DNA of 64,000 nucleotides, from assembly GCA_900541795.1 (NCBI GenBank), contig UQLC01000004.1, forward strand, positions 59,498 to 123,497, in the 5' to 3' direction. Origin of the DNA: an uncultured Collinsella sp. Its GTDB lineage: Bacteria > Actinomycetota > Coriobacteriia > Coriobacteriales > Coriobacteriaceae. The notes under the pieces are model-generated. The model ran no database searches. It worked only from the letters and a program-made list of their open reading frames with translations, and was not told the origin of the DNA. How positions within the stretch are numbered: the first letter of the stretch is position 1; each line of letters opens with the position of its first letter. This document shows, piece after piece, positions 24,576 to 33,598 of this stretch. Position numbers and translations under genes: made by a program.

Positions 24576-25724
24576 GTGTCGGAAAATAGGGATTACTACG
24601 AGGTACTTGGCGTCGACAGGGATGCCGACGCGCGGACGATTAAGCGCGCGTTTCTAAAGAAGGCCCGTACCGTACACCCGGACGTTTCGGACGACCCCGA
24701 GGCCGAGGCCAAGTTTAAAGAGCTTAACGAGGCATATTCCGTTCTTTCCGATGAGCAGAAGCGTGCTAACTACGACCGTTACGGCACTGCCGACGGCCCT
24801 GGTGGTTCAGGCTACGTCGATATCAACGATATCTTTGGTGGCATGGGCATGGACGACTTGTTCTCGTCGTTCTTTGGCGGCGGTGCCGGCGGTGGCGCCC
24901 GCAGCCGTCGCGAGCGCCGCCGGGGTCGCGATATGGCCATCTCCCTTTCGGTGACGCTCGAGGAGGCGGCACTCGGCTGCAAAAAGACGATCAGCTATGA
25001 CCGCCTTGCTCCTTGCGAGGACTGCAATGGCACCGGTAGGGCAGAGGGCGCACAGGAAAAGCAGTGCGGCCGCTGCCACGGTACGGGCTACGTCACGACG
25101 GTTCAGCGTTCGTTCCTGGGCCAGGTTCAGTCTTCCTCGCCTTGCCCTGACTGCCATGGCGAGGGCACGGTTATCGACCATCCCTGCGAGACCTGCGACG
25201 GTCAGGGCCGCACGCCTTCGCATGAAAAGATTGACATCGATATTCCCGCCGGCGTTTCGACCGGTCGCCAGCTGCGTGTGAGCGGCTTTGGCGAGGCCGG
25301 CCTTCGCGGCGAGCCTTCGGGCGACCTGATTGTCAACGTGCGCGTTGCCGACCATGAGCGCTTTAAGCGCAACGGTGACGACCTGTACCTGGTGAGTGAT
25401 ATCTCGATTGCGCAGGCTGCGCTTGGCTGCGAGATCGAGGTCGAGGGCATTATGCCCGACGAGGTCGTTAAGGTGACGGTTCCCGCCGGCGCCCAGTACG
25501 GTGATACCGTGAGCGTCAATAATTACGGCATGCCGCGCATTGGCGGTGGCGGTTCGCGTGGCCGCCTGATCGTGCAACTGCGCGTGGTCGTTCCCACCAA
25601 TCTTTCCAATAAGCAGCGCGAGCTGCTCCGTGCTTTTGCCGATGAGATGGGCGATGACGTTGCTTCTGGTAAGAAGTCGGTGACCGACCGTATCAAGAGT
25701 GCTCTCGATGACATCCTCGATTAA
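24576..25724 (+). CDS. dnaJ: Chaperone protein DnaJ (canonical)
   Basis: A 382-residue type I J protein that stimulates DnaK ATPase and delivers unfolded clients. The order is standard: J domain with HPD, a glycine-rich stretch (FFGGGAGGGARS), zinc motifs CEDCNGTG, CGRCHGTG, CPDCHGEG, CETCDGQG, and two beta-rich C-terminal domains ending in the dimerisation helix. The GTG at 24576 (VSENRDYYEVLGV) follows GGAAGGATT; the frame opens further upstream without a site. It and the preceding gene share J-domain and zinc features and may be an old duplication. No dnaK, grpE or hrcA is in the window. Confidence 0.96.
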   Translation: MSENRDYYEVLGVDRDADARTIKRAFLKKARTVHPDVSDDPEAEAKFKELNEAYSVLSDEQKRANYDRYGTADGPGGSGYVDINDIFGGMGMDDLFSSFFGGGAGGGARSRRERRRGRDMAISLSVTLEEAALGCKKTISYDRLAPCEDCNGTGRAEGAQEKQCGRCHGTGYVTTVQRSFLGQVQSSSPCPDCHGEGTVIDHPCETCDGQGRTPSHEKIDIDIPAGVSTGRQLRVSGFGEAGLRGEPSGDLIVNVRVADHERFKRNGDDLYLVSDISIAQAALGCEIEVEGIMPDEVVKVTVPAGAQYGDTVSVNNYGMPRIGGGGSRGRLIVQLRVVVPTNLSNKQRELLRAFADEMGDDVASGKKSVTDRIKSALDDILD

Positions 25725-25733
25725 GGAGCCCGC

Positions 25734-27026
25734 GTGCTCGCACCCCATATTTCCGTCGTCAACCTCGGTTGCCGTGTCAACCGGGTTGAATCCGACCGTA
25801 TCACTGCCGATCTTATGCGCCTGGGCTTTGCGATGGTGGAGCCCCAGGATGCAGAGCTGATCGTCATTAACACCTGTGCCGTTACGGGCGAGGCCGAGGC
25901 CAAGACCCGTAAGGCCGTTCGCCATGCTCTGGCCCATCCAAACGAACCCTATGTGATCGTGACCGGATGCGTTGTCAATTTGCATCCCGAGGAGCTGCTG
26001 GAGCTTTCGGACCGCGTGATTGCCGAGCCGTCCAAGATCGATGTTGCCGACCGCGTTTGCGAAGTGCTAGGCGTTGAATCCGACAGCGTCGCCGCTTGCA
26101 GCGATAGCGATGTGGTCGATGCGCTTGGGCGCTCCCGCTTGGGCGTAAAGATCCAAGACGGCTGCAATCACCGCTGCACCTACTGCATCGTGTGGAAGGC
26201 GCGCGGCCCCGAGCGCTCCGTGCCTGTCGAGTCTGTGCTCGAGCAGGTGCTCGAGGCCCAGGAGGCCGGCGTGCCCGAGGTCGTGCTGACGGGCGTGAAC
26301 CTCGGTGCCTACGACGGCAAGAGCGCGACCGACGAACACGTGGAGATCGACGAGCTGCTCGAGACCATCATGGAGCGCACCTCGATTCCCCATGTGCGCA
26401 TTTCTTCGGTGGAACCCATGGATATCTCCGAGCGCCTGCTGAAGGTCATGGCTCGCTATCCGCAGCGTATCGCCCCGTTTTTGCACCTGCCCGTGCAGTC
26501 CGGTTGCACGGCGACCCTGCATCGTATGGGCCGTCCCTATAGCGCTGAGTCCTTCGAGGGCACGGTGCGTATGATTCGCGAGATTTTGCCGCAGGCTTCG
26601 CTTTCGTGCGATGTCATCGTCGGTTTTCCCGGCGAGACGGACGAGGAGTTTGAGGAGTCGCTGGCGCTCTGCCGTCGCGTGGGCTTCTCGCGTATGCACG
26701 TGTTCCGCTACAGCAAGCGCCCCGGCACCTTGGCGGCCGATATGCCCGACCAGGTGGCGCCCGAGGTCATGGCTGAGCGCAGCCGTCGCATGCGCGCGGC
26801 GGCCCAGGAGCTCGCCGTTGCCGACGCCCGTCGCCGCGTGGGCTCCGTCGAGCGTGCCGTGCTCGAGTATGGCGACAACCTGACGCTCGGCTCCTTCCAT
26901 CATGCCCGCCTTGACGATACCCGTGGACTCACGGCCCCGTGCCTGCTCGATGTTGCTATCATCGGAGTCGATGATTCCGGCTTGGTCCATGCACGCAGGG
27001 AGGTTCATGGAAGCCTCGAAGATTAG
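25734..27026 (+). CDS. mtaB: tRNA t6A37 methylthiotransferase MtaB
   Basis: A radical SAM enzyme that converts t6A37 to ms2t6A37 in tRNA. It carries the N-terminal MTTase domain with cluster cysteines (NLGCRVNRVES, NTCAVTGEAE, VTGCVV), the radical SAM motif CNHRCTYC, and a C-terminal TRAM-like region. NLGCRVNRVES is MtaB-like rather than MiaB- or RimO-like. The GTG at 25734 follows AAGGAG. The 3' end overlaps the phoH start by 20 bases. In many relatives rsmE occupies this place between dnaJ and phoH. Confidence 0.92.
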   Translation: MLAPHISVVNLGCRVNRVESDRITADLMRLGFAMVEPQDAELIVINTCAVTGEAEAKTRKAVRHALAHPNEPYVIVTGCVVNLHPEELLELSDRVIAEPSKIDVADRVCEVLGVESDSVAACSDSDVVDALGRSRLGVKIQDGCNHRCTYCIVWKARGPERSVPVESVLEQVLEAQEAGVPEVVLTGVNLGAYDGKSATDEHVEIDELLETIMERTSIPHVRISSVEPMDISERLLKVMARYPQRIAPFLHLPVQSGCTATLHRMGRPYSAESFEGTVRMIREILPQASLSCDVIVGFPGETDEEFEESLALCRRVGFSRMHVFRYSKRPGTLAADMPDQVAPEVMAERSRRMRAAAQELAVADARRRVGSVERAVLEYGDNLTLGSFHHARLDDTRGLTAPCLLDVAIIGVDDSGLVHARREVHGSLED

Positions 27027-27993
27027 ACTTACCGTTCCCGAGGGAATTGACCCCTCTCGTGTGCTGGGCGCTGGTGACGGCGTTCTGCGCACGCTCGAGG
27101 GCCTGGTTCGCGCCCACGTGGTTGCCCGTGGTGACAGCATCGCCGTGGGCGGTGACCCGGATGAGGTTGAGCTCGTGGCGCGCTTTTTCGAGCATGCTTT
27201 TCGCGAGGCGGCCGCCGGGCGCACACTGTCTGCCGACGATGTCTCTCGCTGCCTGGCCGTCTTGCGCGACGGTGAGCACGAGGCTACGTCGCTTCGCGAT
27301 GACGTGCTGCTTTCGTATCGCGGCCGTGCCATTCGCCCCAAGACGCTGGGCCAAAAGCGCTATGTGGATGCCATCCGCACGCATACCATCACGTTTGGCC
27401 TGGGTCCTGCCGGCACCGGTAAGACCTATCTGGCCATGGCGCTCGCCGTTGCCGCGCTCAAGCGCCACGAGGTGGGCCGGCTGATCTTGACGCGTCCGGT
27501 TGTCGAGGCGGGGGAGAACTTGGGCTTTTTGCCCGGCACCCTCGAGGAAAAGATCGATCCCTACATGCGTCCGCTCTACGACGCCCTTTTTGACATGATG
27601 GATCGCGAGCGCACCGATGAGCTTATGGAGCGTGGCGTGATCGAGATCGCCCCGCTTGCCTACATGCGCGGCCGCACGCTGAGCGATGCCTTCGTGGTGC
27701 TCGACGAGGCGCAAAATACCACGCCTGAGCAGATGAAGATGTTCCTGACGCGCTTGGGCTTTAACTCCAAGTTTGTGATTACCGGCGACCTGAGCCAGCG
27801 CGACCTGGTGGGTCGTCGTGGCGGTCTTGCCGACGTTGATCAGATTTTGGGCCGTGTCGACGATGTCGCATTTTCGCACCTCGAGCGCGCCGACGTGGTG
27901 CGCCATGCCTTGGTGGGACGTATCGTCGAGGCATACGACACTTATGATGACGTGCGCGAGCAGCGCCCGCGCGACCGAAAGGAGTCCCGTTGA
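27007..27993 (+). CDS. phoH: PhoH-like ATPase
   Basis: A 328-residue P-loop ATPase of the PhoH (RecA/helicase-like) family. Motifs are GLGPAGTGKTYLAMALA (Walker A) and AFVVLDEAQNTTPEQ (Walker B), then VITGDLSQRDL. Its cellular role is unsettled; RNA-related functions are suggested by its constant pairing with ybeY. The ATG at 27007, preceded by GGGAGG, lies inside the end of mtaB and is preferred over upstream starts that would overlap further. The stop overlaps the ybeY start (TTGA). Confidence 0.92.
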   Translation: MEASKIRLTVPEGIDPSRVLGAGDGVLRTLEGLVRAHVVARGDSIAVGGDPDEVELVARFFEHAFREAAAGRTLSADDVSRCLAVLRDGEHEATSLRDDVLLSYRGRAIRPKTLGQKRYVDAIRTHTITFGLGPAGTGKTYLAMALAVAALKRHEVGRLILTRPVVEAGENLGFLPGTLEEKIDPYMRPLYDALFDMMDRERTDELMERGVIEIAPLAYMRGRTLSDAFVVLDEAQNTTPEQMKMFLTRLGFNSKFVITGDLSQRDLVGRRGGLADVDQILGRVDDVAFSHLERADVVRHALVGRIVEAYDTYDDVREQRPRDRKESR

Positions 27994-28499
27994 GTGTATT
28001 GATCAGCAACGATGCCGAGCTCGATACGCTGCTCGATGCGCAGGAGGTGGAGCACATCTGCGAGGTCGTGCTTGCCGCCGAGGGCGTTGAGCGTGAAGTC
28101 GAGATTTCCCTTTCGTATGTCGACGAGGACGAGATGCACGAGCTCAACCACGAGTGGCGCGGTATCGATCGCACCACCGATGTACTCTCGTTTGAGTGCG
28201 ATTCGGCCTTTGACGATGACATTCCCGCCGATGAGACGCTCGAGCTCGGCGATATTATCTTGGCCCCGCAGGTTATTGCCCGTCAGGCCCCCGGTTTTGG
28301 CAATAGCCCCGCTGACGAGTGCCGTCTGATGCTCGTTCACGGCATGCTGCACCTGCTGGGCTATGACCACATCGAGGACGACGAGGCCGAGGTCATGGAG
28401 GCCCGCGAGGACGCCATCCTGCGCGATTTGGCGCTCGAGCGCGGCGAGGACCCCAAGCTAGTCCACGTCGGCCCCATCACCAACCACGCCCACGACTAG
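27990..28499 (+). CDS. ybeY: Endoribonuclease YbeY
   Basis: A 169-residue zinc-dependent RNase involved in 16S rRNA 3'-end maturation and ribosome quality control. The metal site HGMLHLLGYDH (HxxxHxxGxxH) is complete. It starts with TTG at 27990 overlapping the phoH stop, with AAAGGAG upstream; no ATG or GTG fits the conserved N-terminus. The C-terminal tail after the motif is somewhat longer than usual and acidic. Confidence 0.95.
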   Translation: MSVLISNDAELDTLLDAQEVEHICEVVLAAEGVEREVEISLSYVDEDEMHELNHEWRGIDRTTDVLSFECDSAFDDDIPADETLELGDIILAPQVIARQAPGFGNSPADECRLMLVHGMLHLLGYDHIEDDEAEVMEAREDAILRDLALERGEDPKLVHVGPITNHAHD

Positions 28500-28508
28500 G
28501 AGCCGTCT

Positions 28509-28886
28509 ATGATTCCCGGATCGAACAAGGACCATCCGTCCTTCTTAAAGTCGTTTTCTTACGCTATGGAGGGCTTCGTCACCGCCGTCAAGACCGAGCG
28601 CAACATTAAGGTCATGCTCGTGGCGGGCGTGTGCACCGTCATTGCAGGCTGCATCGTGGGGCTCGACATTGCCGAGTGGGCCACGATTATCATCTGTTGC
28701 GGCCTGGTGATCCACGGCGAGCTTTGCAATACCGCCATGGAGGCCATCGTCGACCTGGCGACCCAGGAGCTCCATCCGCTGGCCAAGCGTGCGAAGGACA
28801 TCGCCGCCGCCTCCGTATACGTTCTTTCCATCACCGCCGCGATTGTGGGCTTGCTGGTATTTGCCCACGCGCTCGGCTTTATTTAG
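28509..28886 (+). CDS. dgkA: Diacylglycerol/undecaprenol kinase
   Basis: A 125-residue integral membrane kinase with three predicted helices. The signature GELCNTAMEAIVDLATQELHPLAKRAKDIAAA carries the catalytic Glu/Asn residues. In Gram-positives this family phosphorylates undecaprenol to recycle the cell-wall lipid carrier, more than diacylglycerol. It sits between ybeY and era, the standard location. Confidence 0.92.
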   Translation: MIPGSNKDHPSFLKSFSYAMEGFVTAVKTERNIKVMLVAGVCTVIAGCIVGLDIAEWATIIICCGLVIHGELCNTAMEAIVDLATQELHPLAKRAKDIAAASVYVLSITAAIVGLLVFAHALGFI

Positions 28887-28898
28887 AAAGGGATTCCC

Positions 28899-29966
28899 AT
28901 GTCCGACAATATGCAGCCTACCGATGAGATTTTGGACGACGAGTCCCTGGACGCGGTGGATACCGAGGAGCTCGAGGATGTCGAGGAGTTCGACCCGTTT
29001 GAGGGTATGAGCGACGAGGAACTCGACGCCCTGTGCGACGAGGACGACAACCTCGCGGGCTTTGGCGACGTGGAGCCCGGTTTCCGCAGCGGCTTTGTGG
29101 CCCTGGTCGGTCGTCCCAACGCTGGCAAGTCCACGCTGCTTAATGCCTGCTATGGCAAAAAGGTCGCCATCACCTCGCCGGTGGCCCAGACGACCCGCCG
29201 CCGCATGCGCGCCGTCGTTAACCGTCCCGGCTACCAGCTGGTCTTTGTCGATACCCCGGGTATCCACAAGCCCAAGGACGGTCTGGGTTCCGAGCTCAAC
29301 AAGAGTGCGTTGTTCGAGCTGAACGATGTTGACGTCGTCGCGTTTTTGATTGATGCCACCAAACCTATCGGCAGGGGAGACGCTTGGGTTGCCGAGCGCG
29401 TCAGATGCGCCCGTTCCAAGAAGGTTCTGGTGCTCACTAAGGCCGATGAGGCCGACCCCGCACAGGTCATGGAGCAGCTTAAGGCTGCCCACGAGCTCAT
29501 GGAATATGACGATGAGATCGTGACGTCGTCGGTCAAGAACTTCAACGTCGATGCCTTTATCGAGACCGTTGCGCACTTTTTGCCCGAGGGTCCGCGTTGG
29601 TTCCCCGAGGACATGGGTACCGACGCTTCCGATGAGACGCTCGTTGCCGAGTTTGTGCGCGAGAAGGTCTTGCGCCGCACCCGTGATGAGATTCCGCACT
29701 CCGTTGGCGTGATCTGCGATGCGCTTGAGCAGACCAAGAAGGTGCTGCGCGTGCACGCCACCATTTACGTCGAGCGCGAGGGCCAAAAGGGCATCATCAT
29801 CGGCAAGGGCGGCGAGATGATCAAGCATATCGGTATCGACGCCCGTCGCGATCTTGAGCGCATCTTTGGCACGCAGGTCTTTTTGGAGCTGGACGTGAAG
29901 GTCAAGGCCGGCTGGCGTGACGACGAGGCCCAGATTCGCCGCTTTGGCTATAACGCCGAGGACTAA
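28899..29966 (+). CDS. era: GTPase Era with acidic N-terminal extension
   Basis: Era binds 16S rRNA and checks 30S assembly. The GTPase domain has GRPNAGKST at 71-79 and DTPGIHKPKD. The C-terminal KH domain contains IIIGKGGEMIKHIG. Two oddities: residues 1-60 are a highly acidic, probably disordered extension (about 300 residues is usual, here 355), and the G4 motif reads TKAD rather than NKxD. The extension cannot be a start error, since the ATG at 28899 has AAAGGGAT upstream and no good later start precedes the GTPase core. Confidence 0.95.
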   Translation: MSDNMQPTDEILDDESLDAVDTEELEDVEEFDPFEGMSDEELDALCDEDDNLAGFGDVEPGFRSGFVALVGRPNAGKSTLLNACYGKKVAITSPVAQTTRRRMRAVVNRPGYQLVFVDTPGIHKPKDGLGSELNKSALFELNDVDVVAFLIDATKPIGRGDAWVAERVRCARSKKVLVLTKADEADPAQVMEQLKAAHELMEYDDEIVTSSVKNFNVDAFIETVAHFLPEGPRWFPEDMGTDASDETLVAEFVREKVLRRTRDEIPHSVGVICDALEQTKKVLRVHATIYVEREGQKGIIIGKGGEMIKHIGIDARRDLERIFGTQVFLELDVKVKAGWRDDEAQIRRFGYNAED

Positions 29967-29981
29967 GGACGCGCGGCGCGC

Positions 29982-30731
29982 ATGGCAGGCTCCCGGACAT
30001 ATCGCACGAAAGTGGTCGTGCTCGATAAGACTAAGCTCAAAGAGACCGACCTGATCTTGACGATGCTTGACGAGCGGGGGCGGCAGGTTCGTGCCGTGGC
30101 AAAGGGCGCCCGCAAACCCGGCGGACGCCTGGCTGCGCGCTGCGAGCTGTTCTGTACGGTCGATATGCTGCTCGCACATGGACGGTCACTCGACGTGGTT
30201 TCCCAGGCCGAGCTTATGGAGGCGCCGCTCGGCGCTGCGCCCGATTACGAGACGACCTGCGCCGCAAGCGCGATCGCCGAGGTTGCGCGCGTGTGCTCGT
30301 TCGAGGACGCCGAGGACCCGTTTACCTTTGCCATCACGCAGCGAGCGCTTGCCCTGGTGGGCAGCGGGCTTGACACGGCGCATATGGACCTACTTGTGGC
30401 GGCATATGTCTTTAAGCTGCTGTCGCACGTTGGCTATCGACCCGATTTTTCGGCCTGTGTGCTGTGCGGAGACCCCATGCTGTCGTATTTTTCAGCCCAG
30501 GCGGGCGGTCTCATGTGCGGGTCGTGCGCGTCGAGCGTTCCAGGTGCCGAACTGGTGTCGACCGGTGAGACCGCATGGCTGCGCGCCCTCATGTCCATGA
30601 CCTTCGATGCGCTCATGGCCGAGCGAATCGACCCGCATACGGCGGCATTCCTGCTCGGGCTTTCGCATGTTTGGGCTGCGACGCACACCGATCAGCGCCT
30701 CCGCGCGATGGAATTCATGTTGGGTCGGTGA
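29982..30731 (+). CDS. recO: DNA repair protein RecO
   Basis: RecO anneals SSB-coated DNA and loads RecA together with RecR. The 249-residue protein has an N-terminal OB fold (TYRTKVVVLDKTKLKETDLILTM region) and a C-terminal helical part with a zinc site CVLCGDP ... CGSC. It ends the lepA-recO run. Its position after era is conserved. Confidence 0.93.
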   Translation: MAGSRTYRTKVVVLDKTKLKETDLILTMLDERGRQVRAVAKGARKPGGRLAARCELFCTVDMLLAHGRSLDVVSQAELMEAPLGAAPDYETTCAASAIAEVARVCSFEDAEDPFTFAITQRALALVGSGLDTAHMDLLVAAYVFKLLSHVGYRPDFSACVLCGDPMLSYFSAQAGGLMCGSCASSVPGAELVSTGETAWLRALMSMTFDALMAERIDPHTAAFLLGLSHVWAATHTDQRLRAMEFMLGR

Positions 30732-30755
30732 TGATGCGCAGGCGCGGGCTGCTTG

Positions 30756-30869
30756 TGGTAACATACCGACCTGTTGGTACCTCGACCTTGGTTGTTCGCT
30801 CCACCGGCGGCTTCCCAGTCCGAGGCGAATCGAGTCGCCCGTGGGCGACGCAAAACGAAAGGTGAAACA
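30756..30869 (+). promoter_or_regulatory. rpsO leader with possible extended -10 promoter and hairpin
   Basis: TGGTAACAT (30756-30764) resembles an extended -10. About 60 bases later GTCGCC-CGTG-GGCGAC forms a tight tetraloop hairpin shortly before the rpsO ribosome site. S15 leaders are commonly autoregulated, so this may be a binding site; only the hairpin is directly seen. Confidence 0.4.
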
Positions 30870-31148
30870 ATGACTGTTTCCAAAGAGCGCAAGGCGGAGC
30901 TGACTGCCCAGTTCGGTAACACCCCGGTCGACACCGGCAACCCCAAGGTTCAGGTCGCCATCCTGTCCGAGCGCATCAAGGAGCTGACCGAGCACATGAA
31001 GTCCCACCAGAAGGACTTCCACACCCGTCGTGGCCTGCTCATGCTCGTCGGTCGTCGTCGTCGTCTTCTTTCCTACATCAAGAAGAACGACATCGTCGAG
31101 TACCGTGAGCTCATCAAGGCTCTGGGCATCCGCGACAACATCCAGTAG
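30870..31148 (+). CDS. rpsO: 30S ribosomal protein uS15
   Basis: A 92-residue protein, one of the first to bind the 16S central domain. The signature TGNPKVQVAILSERIKELTEHMKSHQKDFHTRRGLL is intact. The ATG at 30870 follows AAAGGTGA; upstream in-frame codons belong to the structured leader. A terminator follows, then pnp, the classic rpsO-pnp order. Confidence 0.97.
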   Translation: MTVSKERKAELTAQFGNTPVDTGNPKVQVAILSERIKELTEHMKSHQKDFHTRRGLLMLVGRRRRLLSYIKKNDIVEYRELIKALGIRDNIQ

Positions 31149-31162
31149 GATTTGTACATGCT

Positions 31163-31195
31163 AAGAGCGTCCTGCGCAGCGGGGCGCTCTTTTTG
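31163..31195 (+). terminator. Intrinsic terminator between rpsO and pnp
   Basis: AAGAGCGTCC (31163-31172) pairs with GGGGCGCTCTT (31181-31191), using a wobble, followed by T5. Read-through would give an rpsO-pnp transcript, as in E. coli. Confidence 0.85.
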
Positions 31196-31213
31196 TGTAA
31201 GGGCGCGAACAAT

Positions 31214-31284
31214 CACGCTCTGAAGCGTGGCGGGGGCAGGGGGCCCGCGTCACATGAGAAGCCCGCAGGCAAGGGGCCTGTGGG
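31214..31284 (+). promoter_or_regulatory. pnp leader with two hairpins
   Basis: CACGCT-CTGA-AGCGTG (31214-31229) and CCCGCAGGC / GCCTGTGGG (31262-31284) form hairpins; the second ends a few bases before the AAAGGAG site of pnp. In E. coli PNPase represses itself by binding a processed leader hairpin; a similar role here is inference. Confidence 0.45.
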
Positions 31285-31297
31285 GTAAAGGAGAACA

Positions 31298-33544
31298 ATG
31301 ACACTCGTATCCAAGACCTTTGAGCTGTACGGCAAGACCTACACCTTCGAGTCGGGCGAGCTTGCCAAGCAGGCCACCGGCGCCTGCCTGGTCAAGCAGG
31401 GCGACACCACGATGTTCGACACCGTGGTCGTCTCCAAGGAGCGCAAGAACTACGACTTCTTCCCGCTGACCGTCGACTTCAACGAGAAGATGTACGCCGC
31501 AGGGCGCATCCCGGGTGGCTACCTCAAGCGTGAGGGCCGTCCCAGCGAGAAGGCCACGCTCACCGCGCGCATGATCGACCGTCCGATTCGCCCGAGCTTC
31601 CCGGACGGTTTCCGCAACGAGGTGCACATCGTCGCCACCTCGCTTGTCGCCGACCAAGTCAACCCCTTTGACGTCATCAACGTCATGGGTGCTTCCCTGG
31701 CCATGACGCTCGGCGGCGTGCCCTTCGAGGGCCCGCTTGCCTGCGTGCGCATCGGCCGCAACGTGGAGACCGGCGAGTTTATCGTCAACCCCACCTACGA
31801 GGAGCGCGAGAACTCCGATCTGGACCTGGAGCTGGGCGGATCCGCCGACTTCATCTCGATGGTCGAGGCCGGCGCCGAGGAGATCTCCGAGGACGACATG
31901 CTCGCCGCCATGAAGTTTGGCCAGGAGGCCCTTGCCGCTTTCTGCCAGGCTCAGGACGAGTTCGTCGCCGAGTGGGAGCAGGTCAACGGCCCCATCGTCA
32001 AGAAGGAGTACCCGCTCGACCAGCCCGTCGAGGAGGTCCAGGAGCGCATCTTCGCCCACTACGACGAGATGGCAGCCGCCCTTCGTGACGCCGACAAGCT
32101 CTCCCGTATCGGCAAGGTTGAGGCTCTGAAGGAGTCCATCCGTGCCGAGTTCACCGAGGAGGAGCAGGCCGCTTGGGAGCGCGAGATCCCCGTGGCGCTC
32201 AAGAAGCTCGAGAAGAAGGCCATGCGCACCATGGTCGTCGAGACCGGTGAGCGCGTCGACGGTCGTGCCGCCGACGAGATCCGTCCCATCATGGTGAAGG
32301 ACAACTACCTGCCGCTCGTTCACGGCTCCGGTTTGTTCCAGCGTGGCCAGACCCAGGTGCTCTCGGTTCTTTCGCTCGGCATGCTCAACGAGGGCCAGCG
32401 TCTGGATACCATCGAGCCCACCGAGGGCAAGCGCTACATGCACCACTACAACTTCCCGCCTTTCTGCACCGGCGAGACCGGCCGCATGGGCAGCCCCAAG
32501 CGTCGCGAGATCGGTCACGGCAATCTGGCAGAGCGCGCTCTGCTTCCGGTGCTTCCCGACGAGAACGAGTTCCCCTACGCCATCCGCGTCGTCTCCGAGG
32601 TCATGGAGTCCAACGGCTCCTCTTCGATGGCTTCGACCTGCGGTTCTACGCTCGCCCTTATGGACGGCGGCGTGCCCATTAAGCGCCCGGTCTCCGGTAT
32701 CGCCATGGGCCTGATCCAGGAGGAGGGTAAGACCGTGGTCCTGTCCGACATCCAGGGTCTCGAGGACTTCCTGGGCGACATGGACTTTAAGGTCACCGGC
32801 ACCACCGAGGGCATCACCGCCCTGCAGATGGACAACAAGGCCACCGGCCTCACCTTCGACATCCTGGCCCGCGCCCTGCAGCAGGCCAAGGAGGGTCGCG
32901 CCTTCATCCTGCAGAAGATGCTCGATGTGATCCCCGAGCCGCGCCACACCACACGCAGCACCGCTCCGCGCATCGTCTCCATCCAGGTCCCGACCGACAA
33001 GATCCGCGACGTCATCGGTTCCGGCGGTAAGGTCATCCGCGGTATTCAGGACGAGACCGGCGCTTCGGTCGACATCCAGGAGGACGGCACCGTCTTTGTC
33101 GGCGGCACCGGCGAGTCCGTGGACCAGGCCGTCGAGCGCATCAAGCTCATCATCAAGGTTCCCGAGCCGGGCGAGGAGTACACCGGTCGCGTGGTCTCCA
33201 TCCAGCCCTTCGGCGCCTTCGTCAACCTGCTGCCCGGTAAGGACGGCCTGTTGCACATCTCCCGCGTCGCCAAGGGCCGCGTGGAGAAGGTCGAGGACGT
33301 CCTCAATGTGGGCGACGAGGTCAAGGTCGTCGTCATCGAAGTCGATGACCGCGGCAAGATTTCGCTCGATCGTCTGGATAAGCCCGAGGCCCCGGCTCGC
33401 GCCGAGGGTGCCTCAGAGGTCGACGGCGAGCACTTCCAGCGCCGTGAGCGTCCGCGTCGCGAGCGCTTCGAGCGCAGCGACCGTCCGCGCCGTCCCGGCG
33501 ACAACGGAGGCCGCAAGCCCCGCCGTCACCACGACGCCGAGTAA
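31298..33544 (+). CDS. pnp: Polyribonucleotide nucleotidyltransferase (PNPase)
   Basis: A phosphorolytic 3'-5' exoribonuclease. The 748-residue chain has two RNase PH domains separated by a helical linker, with the second carrying SSSMASTCGSTLALMDGGVP, then a KH domain (VIGSGGKVIRGIQDETG) and an S1 domain (GAFVNLLPGKDGLLHISRVAKGRV). An arginine-rich, low-complexity tail (RRERPRRERFERSDRPRRP) follows S1 and may contact RNA or partner proteins. The ATG at 31298 follows AAAGGAGAA. Confidence 0.98.
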   Translation: MTLVSKTFELYGKTYTFESGELAKQATGACLVKQGDTTMFDTVVVSKERKNYDFFPLTVDFNEKMYAAGRIPGGYLKREGRPSEKATLTARMIDRPIRPSFPDGFRNEVHIVATSLVADQVNPFDVINVMGASLAMTLGGVPFEGPLACVRIGRNVETGEFIVNPTYEERENSDLDLELGGSADFISMVEAGAEEISEDDMLAAMKFGQEALAAFCQAQDEFVAEWEQVNGPIVKKEYPLDQPVEEVQERIFAHYDEMAAALRDADKLSRIGKVEALKESIRAEFTEEEQAAWEREIPVALKKLEKKAMRTMVVETGERVDGRAADEIRPIMVKDNYLPLVHGSGLFQRGQTQVLSVLSLGMLNEGQRLDTIEPTEGKRYMHHYNFPPFCTGETGRMGSPKRREIGHGNLAERALLPVLPDENEFPYAIRVVSEVMESNGSSSMASTCGSTLALMDGGVPIKRPVSGIAMGLIQEEGKTVVLSDIQGLEDFLGDMDFKVTGTTEGITALQMDNKATGLTFDILARALQQAKEGRAFILQKMLDVIPEPRHTTRSTAPRIVSIQVPTDKIRDVIGSGGKVIRGIQDETGASVDIQEDGTVFVGGTGESVDQAVERIKLIIKVPEPGEEYTGRVVSIQPFGAFVNLLPGKDGLLHISRVAKGRVEKVEDVLNVGDEVKVVVIEVDDRGKISLDRLDKPEAPARAEGASEVDGEHFQRRERPRRERFERSDRPRRPGDNGGRKPRRHHDAE

Positions 33545-33567
33545 TAGCTACACATAAGCAGCTCAAC

Positions 33568-33598
33568 AAGGGCGACTCCGTACAGGGGTCGCCCTTTT
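33568..33598 (+). terminator. Intrinsic terminator of pnp, whose 3' half is part of repeat A
   Basis: AAGGGCGACTCC (33568-33579) pairs with GGGGTCGCCCTT (33585-33596), followed by TTTT. The last bases from 33591 on (GCCCTTTTGC) are also the beginning of the left arm of the adjacent palindromic element. Confidence 0.85.
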
